A DNA stretch of 64,000 nucleotides from Streptacidiphilus sp. ASG 303 (GTDB lineage: Bacteria > Actinomycetota > Actinomycetes > Streptomycetales > Streptomycetaceae), in the NCBI RefSeq assembly GCF_020991365.1, contig NZ_JAJLRA010000002.1, positions 62,001 to 126,000 of the forward strand, given 5' to 3'. The notes beneath the pieces are model-generated. The model did not search any database, was not told the origin of the DNA, and saw only the letters and a program-made list of their open reading frames with translations. Both the position numbers and the translations under genes were made by a program. Positions 24,928-33,615 of the stretch are shown in pieces; position 1 is the first letter of the stretch, and the number at the start of each line of letters is the position of its first letter.

Positions 24928-27416
24928 TGGAAACCGCAGCACCCGCCGGGGTGCGGGAGGCCGCACCCGCCGGCAAGGCCGCGGACGCGGCCGAGCCGAT
25001 GTCCCACCGGCAGATCATGGAGGCCCTCTCGGGCCTCCTGCTCGGCCTGTTCGTGGCGATCCTGTCGTCCACCGTGGTGTCCAACGCCCTGCCGACGATC
25101 ATCGCCGACCTGGACGCGAGCCAGACCGCCTACACCTGGGTCATCACCGCCACCCTGCTGGCGACCACCGTCTCCACCCCCATCTGGGGCAAGCTCGCCG
25201 ACCTGACCAGCAAGAAGCTCCTGGTCCAGCTCGGCCTGGTCATCTACGTCGCCGGCTCGGCCGTGGCGGGCCTGTCGCAGAACGCCGGCATGCTGATCGG
25301 GGCCCGGGTGGTCCAGGGCCTCGGCGCGGGCGGCCTCACCGCCCTCGCCCAGGTGATCATGGCCGCGATGATCTCCCCGCGCGAGCGCGGCCGGTACTCC
25401 GGCTACCTCGGCGCGGTCTTCGCGCTGGCCACCATCGGCGGCCCGCTGATCGGCGGCGTGATCGTCGACACCTCGTGGCTCGGCTGGCGCTGGTGCTTCT
25501 ACGTCGGCGTGCCGTTCGCCGTGCTCGCCCTGGTCGTGCTGCAGAAGACGCTGCACCTGCCGGTCCACCGGCGCAAGGTCAAGGTCGACTGGGGCGGCGC
25601 CACGCTGATCGCCGCGGCCGTGTCGCTGCTGCTGGTCTGGGTCTCCTTCGCGGGCGACAAGTACGACTGGCTGTCCTGGCAGACCGGTGCCATGGTGGGC
25701 GGCGCCGCGGTGCTCTCCCTGCTGGTCCTGCTGGTGGAGTCGAGGGCCGCCGAGCCGATCATCCCGCTGCACCTGTTCCGCAACCGCACGGTGACCCTGG
25801 CCGTCGTCGCCAGCCTCATGGTGGGTGTCGCGATGTTCGGCGCCACCACCTTCCTCAGCCAGTACTTCCAGCTCGCCCGGGGCGACTCCCCGACCCGGGC
25901 CGGCGTGATGACGCTGCCGATGATCGTCGGCCTGGCGCTCTCCTCCACCGTCGCGGGCCGGATCATCACCCGCACCGGCCGCTGGAAGGTCTTCCTGGTC
26001 ACGGGCGGCATCCTGCTCACCGCGGGCTTCGGCCTGATGGGCGGCCTGCGCAACGACACCGACTACTGGCTCGCCTCGGTCTACATGTTCCTGATCGGCG
26101 TGGGCCTCGGCATCACCATGCAGAACCTGGTCCTCGCCGTGCAGAACCAGGTCCGCCCGCAGGAGCTGGGCGCGGCCAGCTCGGTCGTCGCGTTCTTCCG
26201 GACCCTCGGCGGCGCCGTCGGCGTCTCGGCGCTCGGCGCGGTCCTCTCCCACCGGGTCACCGACTACACCAGCGAGGGCCTGGCGAAGCTCGGCGTGCAC
26301 GCCGCCCCGGGCCACGGTGCGATCCCGAAGCTCTCCGCGCTGCCCGCCCCGGTGCGCGGCGTGGTGGAGAGCGCCTTCGGCCACGGCGTGGGCGACGTGT
26401 TCCTCTACGCGGCCCCCACCGCCCTGGTGGCGCTGCTCGCGGTCCTGTTCATCAAGGAGGTGCCGCTGCGCACCGAGAACTCCGAGCAGCAGCGCACCGG
26501 CGCCCCGGCGGCGGCCCCGGCCGCAGCCCCGGCCGAGGGCGCCGGCCACGGCCGGCACGCCCAGCGCGAGGAGCCCGCGGCGGCGGCCGACCCGGTGGCC
26601 TCGGCCGCCGACGGCCTGGTCGGGGGCGTCGGGACGGAGGCCGTGCCGCCCGGCGGCGGCCTGATCCGCGGGTACGTCCGCCGCGCCGACGGCGTGCCGG
26701 TCGGCTCCGCGACCCTCACCCTGATCGACGTCCGCGGCCACCAGCTGGCCCGCGCGGCGGCCCGCCAGGACGGCCGGTACTCCCTGCCGACGCCGGGCAG
26801 CGGCACCTTCGTGCTGATCGCCGCCGCCGGGGAGCACGAGCCGTACGCCGCGACGCTGGTCGTCGGCGACCAGCCGGTCGACTTCGACCTGGTGCTGGCG
26901 GGCTCCGGCGGCCTGGCGGGCACCGTCCGCGCCGCGGACGGCGCGCCGGTCGAGGACGCGACGGTCGTCGTGACCGACCTGCGCGGCGAGGTCGTCGCCA
27001 CCGGCAAGACCGACGCCGCGGGCGGCTTCTCCTTCGCCGAGGTGGGCGCCGGGACGTACACCCTCGCGGTGAGTTCCGCCGTGCACCGCCCCGCCGCGCT
27101 GCCGGTCGAGGTGGTCGGCAGCGGCCAGACCGTGCAGGACGTGGAGCTGCAGCCCGGGGCCCGGGTCGCGGGCACCGTGCGGGTGCAGGGCGGCGGCCCG
27201 GTCGCCGACGCGCGGGTCACGCTGCTGGACGCGGCGGGCAACGTGGTCGGCGTGGCCACCACCGGTCCGGACGGGCAGTACGCCTTCGCCGACCTCACCG
27301 GCGGCCAGTACACCGTGACCGCCACCGGCTACCCGCCCGTGGCGAGCGCGCTCAACCTGGCCGCGGAGGGCGCCGACGCCCACGACCTGTGGCTGGGGCA
27401 CCCCGCCGCCGGCTGA
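24927..27416 (+). CDS. DHA2-type MFS exporter fused to three carboxypeptidase-regulatory-like domains
   Basis: An 829-residue fusion. Residues about 28-510 form a 14-TM drug:H+ antiporter, with motif A GKLADLTSKK and the antiporter region around LGAVFALATIGGPLIGG. A 70-residue Ala/Pro/Glu linker leads to three tandem beta-sandwich repeats (about 575-650, 655-735 and 740-815). Each follows the pattern G-V-P-V-A-T-L-D-G-G-Y-L-G-Y of the carboxypeptidase regulatory-like fold (VTLLDAAGNVVGVATTGPDG is one example). A soluble tail of this kind on an exporter is unusual; if the topology is 14-TM with both ends inside, the sandwiches are cytosolic. The YceI protein downstream carries one copy of the same domain. 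Confidence 0.9.
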   Translation: METAAPAGVREAAPAGKAADAAEPMSHRQIMEALSGLLLGLFVAILSSTVVSNALPTIIADLDASQTAYTWVITATLLATTVSTPIWGKLADLTSKKLLVQLGLVIYVAGSAVAGLSQNAGMLIGARVVQGLGAGGLTALAQVIMAAMISPRERGRYSGYLGAVFALATIGGPLIGGVIVDTSWLGWRWCFYVGVPFAVLALVVLQKTLHLPVHRRKVKVDWGGATLIAAAVSLLLVWVSFAGDKYDWLSWQTGAMVGGAAVLSLLVLLVESRAAEPIIPLHLFRNRTVTLAVVASLMVGVAMFGATTFLSQYFQLARGDSPTRAGVMTLPMIVGLALSSTVAGRIITRTGRWKVFLVTGGILLTAGFGLMGGLRNDTDYWLASVYMFLIGVGLGITMQNLVLAVQNQVRPQELGAASSVVAFFRTLGGAVGVSALGAVLSHRVTDYTSEGLAKLGVHAAPGHGAIPKLSALPAPVRGVVESAFGHGVGDVFLYAAPTALVALLAVLFIKEVPLRTENSEQQRTGAPAAAPAAAPAEGAGHGRHAQREEPAAAADPVASAADGLVGGVGTEAVPPGGGLIRGYVRRADGVPVGSATLTLIDVRGHQLARAAARQDGRYSLPTPGSGTFVLIAAAGEHEPYAATLVVGDQPVDFDLVLAGSGGLAGTVRAADGAPVEDATVVVTDLRGEVVATGKTDAAGGFSFAEVGAGTYTLAVSSAVHRPAALPVEVVGSGQTVQDVELQPGARVAGTVRVQGGGPVADARVTLLDAAGNVVGVATTGPDGQYAFADLTGGQYTVTATGYPPVASALNLAAEGADAHDLWLGHPAAG

Positions 27417-27429
27417 GCCGGCACGCACT

Positions 27430-27533
27430 CCGGACCGGGGGGCATCCGGTCCGGCGGCCCCGCCCCGCGGGACACCGGGGCGGGGCGACGGGAGGGACGT
27501 CCGGGACCGAAGGGCATCCGGTCCCGGACGTCC
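27430..27533 (+). promoter_or_regulatory. Three consecutive hairpins between the MFS and YceI genes
   Basis: Stem 1: 27430-27438 with 27446-27454 (9 bp). Stem 2: 27458-27467 with 27476-27485 (10 bp). Stem 3: 27495-27508 with 27520-27533 (14 bp, 11-nt loop). Stems 1 and 3 share the sequence gggcatccggtcc, which suggests duplication. The cluster could end MFS transcription or attenuate read-through into the YceI gene, which starts 126 bp later. Confidence 0.7.
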
Positions 27534-27658
27534 TCGCCCGGCGGGGACCCGCCCCGCACCTGCGGCACGCCCCGCGGGCCCGCACCGGCCCTCACCGGTC
27601 CGCCCGCACCGCCCGCCATCCCGACGAGAGCACACCCCGAAGCGAGAGCAGGAGCACC

Positions 27659-28528
27659 ATGCAGATCGGCACCGAGTCCGCCTCCGTCGCCGGAAGCGCC
27701 CCGACCGGGGGCCGCGGCCTGCACGCCAGGGTGTCCACCCGGGACGGCTGGGCGGTGCCGCACGCGGTGGCCACGGTCACCGACGCCGCGGGCCGCCAGG
27801 TGGCGCGGGCGGAGGCCGCCGACGACGGCACCGTGGCCACCGGCCCGCTGGCGCCGGGCGCGTACACCGTGGTGGTGACGGCGGTCGGGTACCTGCCCGC
27901 CGCGCGCACCGCGATCGCCACCGGGTCGGGCGCGGCCGAGCTCGGCACCCTCGTCCTCGCCCGGCAGGGCGGCGTGGAGCTGCCGCCGCCGGGCACGTGG
28001 ACGATCGACCCGGCGCACTCCACCGTCGCCGCCACGGCGCAGCACCTCGGACTGTCCAGCGTGCACGGGCGGTTCACCGCGTTCGGCGGGCGGATCGAGA
28101 TCTCCCCCGCGGTGGAGGGGTCCACCGTGGTCGCCGAGATCGACGCCACGTCGGTGGACACCGGCAACGCGATGCGCGACGAGCACCTGCGCTCCGCGGA
28201 CTTCCTGGACGTGGCGCACCACCCGGTGATCGCCTACCGCGGCGGCGGGCTCACCCCGGCCGGTCCGGACCGCTGGACGGTGCACGGGGAGCTGACGCTG
28301 GCGGGCGTCTCCCGGCCGGTCGACCTGGACCTGTCCTACCTGGGCACCGGCCCCGACCCGTGGGGCGGGGTGCGGGCGGCCTTCCGTGCCACCGCGGAGC
28401 TGCGCCGGGAGGACTTCGCGATGAACTGGAACCAGGTCGTGCAGGCCGGTATCGCCGCGATCGGCGCCACCCTGCGGGTGGAGCTGGACGTCCAGGCGGT
28501 GCAGGGCGAGGTGCTGCCGCAGGCGTGA
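27659..28528 (+). CDS. YceI-like protein with N-terminal carboxypeptidase-regulatory-like domain
   Basis: A 289-residue protein without a signal peptide. Residues about 18-100 form one carboxypeptidase-regulatory-like sandwich (ATVTDAAGRQVARAEAADDG), and residues about 110-285 a YceI lipocalin-like barrel (WTIDPAHSTVAATAQHLGLS, DEHLRSADFLDV, GELTLAGVSRPV). YceI proteins bind isoprenoid or other lipophilic molecules. GGAGCACC precedes the ATG. The shared accessory domain with the exporter upstream suggests that the two proteins act together, for instance by handing a lipophilic compound to the pump. That role is inference. Confidence 0.88.
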   Translation: MQIGTESASVAGSAPTGGRGLHARVSTRDGWAVPHAVATVTDAAGRQVARAEAADDGTVATGPLAPGAYTVVVTAVGYLPAARTAIATGSGAAELGTLVLARQGGVELPPPGTWTIDPAHSTVAATAQHLGLSSVHGRFTAFGGRIEISPAVEGSTVVAEIDATSVDTGNAMRDEHLRSADFLDVAHHPVIAYRGGGLTPAGPDRWTVHGELTLAGVSRPVDLDLSYLGTGPDPWGGVRAAFRATAELRREDFAMNWNQVVQAGIAAIGATLRVELDVQAVQGEVLPQA

Positions 28529-28638
28529 GTGCGGGCCCGCCCCGGGCGGGGGTCCGGGCGGCGCGGGTCGAACGGGAGCGGGAGCGGGGACCCACCCGCC
28601 GGTCAATCTTTACCTGTACATGACCTTCCAGCCCGTTA

Positions 28639-28665
28639 CTGACAGCAAGTCTCACAAGCTACGCT
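28639..28665 (+). promoter_or_regulatory. Possible promoter of the secreted hydrolase
   Basis: An AT-richer island around 28606-28670 contains CTGACA (28639-28644) and TACGCT (28660-28665). The spacing of 15 bp is short. The region lies about 70 bp upstream of the hydrolase ATG and is the only AT-rich stretch in the 206-bp gap, so a promoter is likely there even if the boxes are uncertain. Confidence 0.4.
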
Positions 28666-28734
28666 CCAGATGCCGCATCCGGTCGGACGTGCGCCCACCC
28701 ACCGCACGCGGATCGCGGCAGACTGGAGCACCGC

Positions 28735-30360
28735 ATGCGCGCGCACGCACGCCGTGCGGCGGCCACCGCCCTGGCCGCCGCCCTGCTCACCGCCGGGCCC
28801 CTCGCCCTCGCCGCCCCCGCCCAGGCCGCCCCGGCCGCCACCGCAGCGGCCGCCGCCTCCCCCGTCCTCCGCTTCACCGACATCCCCGGCTCGGGCGGCG
28901 TCGTCCTCAAGGGCAACGTCTACGCCCCCGCCGACACCGCCACCCCCCACCCCCTGGTCGTGCTCCCCTCCAGCTGGAGCCTCAACGACCTGGAGTACCT
29001 CGCCCAGGCCCGGCAGCTGGCGCAGGCCGGCTACGTGGTCGTCAGCTACACGCCCCGCGGCTTCTGGGGCTCCGGCGGCCGCATCGAGGTCGCCGGGCCG
29101 CCCGACGTCGCCGACGCCGCGAAGGTCGTCGACTGGGCGCTCGCCCACACCGCCGCCGACCCCTCCCGCATCGGCATGGCCGGTGTCTCCTACGGCGCCG
29201 GGATCAGCCTCCTCGCCGCCGCCTCCGACCCCCGGGTGCGGACCGTCGCCGCCCTCAGCGGCTGGGCCGACCTGGTCGGCTCGCTGTACAGCGACGAGAC
29301 CCAGCACCTGCAGTCCGCCGGCCTGCTCGCCCTCGCCGGCTACCTCACCGGGCGGCCCGGCGCCGAGCTCCAGCAGGTCCTCACCGACTTCTTCGGCTCG
29401 GAGTACCCGAAGGAGGAGCAGGTCAAGGCATGGGCGCGGCTCCGCTCCCCCGCCACCTACCTCGACCGCATCAACGCCAACGGCACGGCCGTCATGCTGG
29501 CCAACGCCTGGGGCGACTCCATCTTCCCGCCCAACCAGCTCACCTCCTTCTACGAGGGGCTGACCGGGCCCAAGCGGCTGGAGCTGCGGCCCGGCGACCA
29601 CGCCACCGCCGAGGCCACCGGACTGCTGGGGCTGCCCAACGACGTGTGGACCGACGCGCGCCGCTGGCTCGACCACCACCTCATGGGCGCCGGCAACGGC
29701 ATCGACCGGGAGCCGCCGGTCCACCTCCAGCCGCAGCTCCAGGACTCCTACGAGGACTACCCGAGCTGGCAGGCCGTCAGCACCTCCAGCCGCAGGCTCG
29801 CCCTCGGCGCCCGCGACTGGCTGGGCACCGGCGGCCTGGGCGGCGGCGCGGCCACCGGCTGGCGCACCACCGTCGCCACCGGCCTCGACTCCGGCGCGGA
29901 CGGCGGGGTGGTCTTCCTCAGCAACCTCGCCGAGCAGTTCCTCAAGGTCCCGCCGCTGGTCTCCGTGCCGCTGCTGCCGCGCGCCGTGAGCGCGGTGTGG
30001 CAGTCCGACCCGTACGGGACGGAGCAGCGGATCCGGGGCAGCGTCCGGGTCCACCTCGGCGTCGTCCCCGGCGACGACCGGGGCAGCCTGGTGGCCTACC
30101 TGTACGACGTGGGGCCGCTCGGCGTCGGGCGGCTCGTCGCCCACGCGCCGTACACCTTCGTGGAGCGCACGGCCGGGAGCCGGTTCACCGCCGACTTCGC
30201 CCTCCAGGCCACGGCCTACGACGTGCCCGCCGGGCACCGCCTGGCGCTGGTGGTGGACACGGTGGACCCGCTGTACCTCACCCACAACGCCGCCGGCACC
30301 CGGATCGGCTTCGACTCGCCGGACGCCGACCCCTCGTGGATCTCGGTGCCGCTGAGGTGA
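28735..30360 (+). CDS. Secreted CocE/NonD (S15-like) alpha/beta hydrolase
   Basis: A 541-residue exported hydrolase. A Sec signal peptide (MRAHARRAAAT..., cleavage near APAQA-AP at 30-33) is followed by an alpha/beta-hydrolase core with GVSYGAG (Ser152), WGDSIFPP (Asp261) and GDHAT (His289). A C-terminal jelly-roll-like domain (about 390-541) ends with the SDPY...GVVPGDDRGSLVAYLYDV region characteristic of X-Pro dipeptidyl-peptidase S15/CocE enzymes. It could be an acyl-esterase or peptidase. Monocistronic, followed by a strong terminator. Confidence 0.88.
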   Translation: MRAHARRAAATALAAALLTAGPLALAAPAQAAPAATAAAAASPVLRFTDIPGSGGVVLKGNVYAPADTATPHPLVVLPSSWSLNDLEYLAQARQLAQAGYVVVSYTPRGFWGSGGRIEVAGPPDVADAAKVVDWALAHTAADPSRIGMAGVSYGAGISLLAAASDPRVRTVAALSGWADLVGSLYSDETQHLQSAGLLALAGYLTGRPGAELQQVLTDFFGSEYPKEEQVKAWARLRSPATYLDRINANGTAVMLANAWGDSIFPPNQLTSFYEGLTGPKRLELRPGDHATAEATGLLGLPNDVWTDARRWLDHHLMGAGNGIDREPPVHLQPQLQDSYEDYPSWQAVSTSSRRLALGARDWLGTGGLGGGAATGWRTTVATGLDSGADGGVVFLSNLAEQFLKVPPLVSVPLLPRAVSAVWQSDPYGTEQRIRGSVRVHLGVVPGDDRGSLVAYLYDVGPLGVGRLVAHAPYTFVERTAGSRFTADFALQATAYDVPAGHRLALVVDTVDPLYLTHNAAGTRIGFDSPDADPSWISVPLR

Positions 30361-30366
30361 GCCGCC

Positions 30367-30420
30367 GGTCCCGGGCGGGGCGGCCGGACCCGAGCCGGTC
30401 CGATCGCCCCGCCCGGGACC
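30367..30420 (+). terminator. Terminator of the secreted hydrolase gene
   Basis: A 15-bp perfect stem (30367-30381 with 30406-30420) that encloses a second 6-bp stem (30385-30390 with 30397-30402), starting 6 bp after the stop codon. No T-run. Confidence 0.8.
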
Positions 30421-30426
30421 ACCCGT

Positions 30427-30479
30427 GCGTACGGGGGTGCCCGGGTGCCGGGTCCCGGCACCCGGGCACCCCCGTACGC
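30427..30479. promoter_or_regulatory. 24-bp perfect hairpin ending in a leaderless -10
   Basis: Arms 30427-30450 and 30456-30479 are exact reverse complements over 24 bp with a 5-nt loop. The right arm and the next base create TACGCT (30475-30480), a -10-like box 6 nt before the GTG at 30487. So the hairpin lies directly over the probable promoter of the PLP gene, which would be leaderless. It may be a back-to-back terminator, or a cruciform or operator. Confidence 0.7.
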
Positions 30480-30486
30480 TGGCCCC

Positions 30487-31401
30487 GTGCTCGCCCCCGC
30501 CGCCCTCCCCTCACCGCTCCAGCAGGTCGACGACCCCGTGCTGGCGCGGGCGGGCGTCCGGCTGCAGCTCAAGCGGGACGACCTGGTCCACCCGTCGGTG
30601 CCCGGCAACAAGTGGCGCAAACTGGTCCCCAACCTGCACGCCGCGGCCGACGCCGGGCACACCCGGCTGCTGGCCTTCGGCGGCGCGTACTCCAACCTCC
30701 TGCGGGCCGCCGCGGCGGCCGCGGCCGCCCACGGCATGGCCAGCACCGGGATCGTCCGCGGCGAGGAGCTGGCGGACCGGCCGCGCAACTGGTCGCTGCG
30801 GGCCGCCGAGGCGTACGGCATGGAGCTGGCGTTCCTGCCGCGCTCCGCCTACCGCGCCACCCTGGGGGGCCTGGCGGACCCCGGCGTCCGCCGCGCCCTG
30901 GAGGAGCGCTGGGGCCGCTGCTGGATCCTGCCGGAGGGCGGCACCAACGTGCACGCCGCCCGCGGCAGCGCCGCCACCGCCGCCGAGCTCACCGACCTCG
31001 GCCCGGACGACCTGGTCTGCTGCCCCGTCGGCACCGGCGGCACCCTCGCGGGCCTGGCGGCCGGGCTGCCGCCGGGGGCGCGGGCCCTCGGCGTCGCCGT
31101 CGTCGCCGGGGCCCGCCACCTCGACGGGGAGGTGGCGCGGCTGCACGCGGAGGGCTGGGGGCGCTCCTTCGCCAACTGGCGGATCGACCACGACCACCAC
31201 GGGGGCGGTTACGGCCGCGTGCCGCCCGCGCTGGCGGACTTCGCGGCCGGCTTCGCGCTCCGGCACGGCACCGCCCTGGAGCTGCGGTACGTCGCCAAGA
31301 CCCTGCACGCCGTGTACCGGCTGGCCGAGGCGGGCCGGCTGCGGCCGGGCACGCGGGTCACCGCCGTCGTGACGGGACCGCCCGACCCGGTCCCGGCGTG
31401 A
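30487..31401 (+). CDS. D-cysteine desulfhydrase / ACC deaminase family PLP enzyme
   Basis: A 304-residue fold-type II PLP enzyme. The cofactor lysine is in VPGNKWRKL (Lys42). Other landmarks are AFGGAYSN, the phosphate-binding glycine loop CPVGTGGTLAGLA and ILPEGGTN. These match the 1-aminocyclopropane-1-carboxylate deaminase/D-cysteine desulfhydrase family; the two activities cannot be separated here. The GTG start at 30487 is preferred because the core begins there and a -10 box lies 6 nt upstream. The longer open frame reads through the hairpin. Confidence 0.88.
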   Translation: MLAPAALPSPLQQVDDPVLARAGVRLQLKRDDLVHPSVPGNKWRKLVPNLHAAADAGHTRLLAFGGAYSNLLRAAAAAAAAHGMASTGIVRGEELADRPRNWSLRAAEAYGMELAFLPRSAYRATLGGLADPGVRRALEERWGRCWILPEGGTNVHAARGSAATAAELTDLGPDDLVCCPVGTGGTLAGLAAGLPPGARALGVAVVAGARHLDGEVARLHAEGWGRSFANWRIDHDHHGGGYGRVPPALADFAAGFALRHGTALELRYVAKTLHAVYRLAEAGRLRPGTRVTAVVTGPPDPVPA

Positions 31402-31558
31402 TCCCGCGCGGCCCGCGCCACCCCGGCGGGGCCGTGACGGCGGGGCCGCCACGGCGGGCGGCGCGGCGGCGGCTCCGCACGGGGATCCGGAGGCACGGGC
31501 GGCGGTCCGGGAGCGGGAGGCACCGGTGCCGGGTCGGGGGCGGGGGCCGCCGGGCGTC

Positions 31559-32146
31559 TCAGCCCAGTCCGCGGCGCCCCGGGAGGGCGGGCGCGGCAGC
31601 CCACCGGACGGCGACGGCGCCGGCGGCGCGGGCCTCGACGGCGGTCCGCCACGCCTCCAGCCGGGCGGTGAGCGGACCCGGGTCCACGGCCGGGTCGACC
31701 GCACGCAGCCCGACGACGATGCGGGCGGCGGCCCCCGGGGCGCCGCCCGGGGCGCCGTCCGGGGCGCCCTCCGGACCCGGCTCCCGCGCGGCGGGCAGCA
31801 CGGCCATGTCGGCGAGGAGGACGCCCTCGCCCCACAGGGCCCGGTCGAGCAGCTCCAGGGAGACGCCGACGGGGTCGGGCCGCTCGGGCACCGCGCACAG
31901 GACGACGATCTCGTGGCCGCGGGGGCCGAGCGGGCGGCTGTGCAGCACGCGCGGGCCGGTGGCGGCGCCGGTACCGGTGGCGGCGACGCACAGGGCGCGG
32001 CCGGAGCCGTGGACGGCGGTGCCCGTCCCGGCGCTGAGCAGACCGCGGAGTCCCGGCAGGAAGGCCGCGGCGGCGGCGACCCGGGCGTCGAGCCGGGAGG
32101 CGGGAACGGCTGCGGCCGCGACCGCGGAGGAGGCGGTGCTCGTCAT
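31559..32146 (-). CDS. Hypothetical protein, Ala/Gly-rich
   Basis: A 195-residue protein of no recognised family. After an Ala-rich first 20 residues there are hydrophobic-alternating segments (GHEIVVLCAVPERPDPVGVS, LLDRALWGEGVLLADMAVLP) that look like a real fold, then a Pro/Gly-rich loop and a C-terminal helix (LEAWRTAVEARAAGAVAVRW). The ATG at 32146 opens the plausible part; the frame continues 20 codons upstream. It is not in an operon with its neighbours and is convergent with the PLP gene. Real gene likely, function unknown. Confidence 0.55.
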   Translation of the reverse strand: MTSTASSAVAAAAVPASRLDARVAAAAAFLPGLRGLLSAGTGTAVHGSGRALCVAATGTGAATGPRVLHSRPLGPRGHEIVVLCAVPERPDPVGVSLELLDRALWGEGVLLADMAVLPAAREPGPEGAPDGAPGGAPGAAARIVVGLRAVDPAVDPGPLTARLEAWRTAVEARAAGAVAVRWAAAPALPGRRGLG

Positions 32147-32537
32147 GGCCCGCGCCCCACCCTCCCCCTCGCCCGGCCGCGCCCACGCCTGTCGTGTCCG
32201 CACCACACTGCCCGAAGACCCGACGCCCCGTCCACTCCTTCTTCACATCTCCGTGCGGGGCACCTCGCCGTCCGGTACCGGGGTGCACGGTCGCGTCCCG
32301 GGCGACGGCGGCGGGCCGGACCACGGCCCCGAGCCGCCCCTACCGTCTGCGCCGCCCCACCGCCCGTGCAGCCGCCCCTCCCCCCGCGTCCCCCCGTGAA
32401 TCGCGGGCACGGCACCGCTCGGCGGCTGCCCGGAGCGCGGCCGTTCCTCCGTGGACGGACCACCGTCCTCCGCGGAACGGAAGGGGCGGCAGCGACAGCA
32501 GGGACGGGAGGGGCCCGGCGGGCGTAGGGTCGGCCGC
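32147..32537. other. Divergent intergenic region with leaderless promoter for the dehydratase
   Basis: A 391-bp gap between the hypothetical gene (leftward) and the threonine dehydratase (rightward). TAGGGT at 32525-32530 lies 7 nt before the dehydratase ATG at 32538, the arrangement of leaderless actinobacterial promoters. The remainder shows no gene. The patch at 32215-32265 is less GC-rich and may hold the leftward promoter. Confidence 0.5.
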
Positions 32538-33503
32538 ATGCTGACCCGTGCAGACGTCGAGGAGGCGGCCGCCCGCATCGCCGGCCGCGTCCGGACCACC
32601 CCCGTCGCAGTGCTGGAGCCCGAGGACGCGGGCGGCGCACCCGTGGGGCCGTCGCTGTTCAAGCTGGAGATGCTCCAGCACTCCGGCTCGTTCAAGGCCC
32701 GCGGCGCCTTCAACCGGCTGCTCGCGGCCCGGGAGGCGGGCGCGCTGCCCGCCGCCGGCGTGATCGCGGCGTCCGGCGGCAACCACGGCCTGGCGGTCGG
32801 GCACGCCGCCGCGCGGCTCGGCGTCCGGGCGGAGATCCTCGTGCCCGCCACCGCCCCGCCGGTGAAGCTGGCCGCCCTCAGGGAGACCGGGGCGGCGGTC
32901 GGCCTGCACGGCACCGAGTACGCGGAGGCGTACACCGCGGCCAAGCAGCGCGCGGCGGACACCGGGGCGCTGTTCTGCCACGCCTACGACCAGCCGGAGG
33001 TGTGCGCGGGCCAGGGCACGGTGGGGCTGGAGCTGATGGAGCAGGCCGGGCCGGACGGCCTGGACACGGTGCTGGTGGCGGTGGGCGGCGGCGGCCTGCT
33101 CGCGGGGGTCGCGGCGGCGGTGGACGGCCGGGCGCGGGTGGTGGCGGTGGAGCCGGAGGCGATCCCGACGCTGCACGACGCGCTCACGGCGGGCGGTCCG
33201 GTGGACGTGCCCGTCTCCGGGATCGCCGCCGACTCGCTCGGCGCCCGGCGGCTGGGCGCGGTCGCCCACGACGCGGCCGTGCGGCACGGCGTCGTCTCCG
33301 TGCTGGTGCCGGACGCGGAGATCGCGGCGGCCCGGCGGGCGCTGTGGGAGCGCCGCCGCCTGCTGGTGGAGCCGGCCGGGGCGGCCGCCCTGGCGGCGCT
33401 GCGGTGCGGCGCGTACCGGCCGGAGCCCGGCGAGCGGGTCGGCGTGGTGCTCTGCGGCGCCAACACCGACCCGTCCGACCTCGGGGACGGCGGCGCGCTG
33501 TAG
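32538..33503 (+). CDS. Threonine/serine dehydratase-like PLP enzyme
   Basis: A 321-residue fold-type II enzyme. Visible are GSFKARGAFN (Schiff-base Lys53), ASGGNHG, the phosphate loop VGGGGLLAGVAA and the SGIAADSLGARRLG region. It ends without an ACT regulatory domain, so it is of the short catabolic type that deaminates Thr/Ser to oxo acids. The ATG at 32538 is chosen because the fold begins there and a -10 lies 7 nt upstream. Serine racemase-like activity is an alternative within the family. Confidence 0.88.
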   Translation: MLTRADVEEAAARIAGRVRTTPVAVLEPEDAGGAPVGPSLFKLEMLQHSGSFKARGAFNRLLAAREAGALPAAGVIAASGGNHGLAVGHAAARLGVRAEILVPATAPPVKLAALRETGAAVGLHGTEYAEAYTAAKQRAADTGALFCHAYDQPEVCAGQGTVGLELMEQAGPDGLDTVLVAVGGGGLLAGVAAAVDGRARVVAVEPEAIPTLHDALTAGGPVDVPVSGIAADSLGARRLGAVAHDAAVRHGVVSVLVPDAEIAAARRALWERRRLLVEPAGAAALAALRCGAYRPEPGERVGVVLCGANTDPSDLGDGGAL

Positions 33504-33615
33504 GGCGCCCCCGGGACCCACCGCCGCCCGGGACGCCGCCGCACCGGCACCCGGGACACCGCCGCACCGCCGCACCCCCGCGGCGGGGCGCGGCCCCGGC
33601 CGGCCGCCCCGGCGG

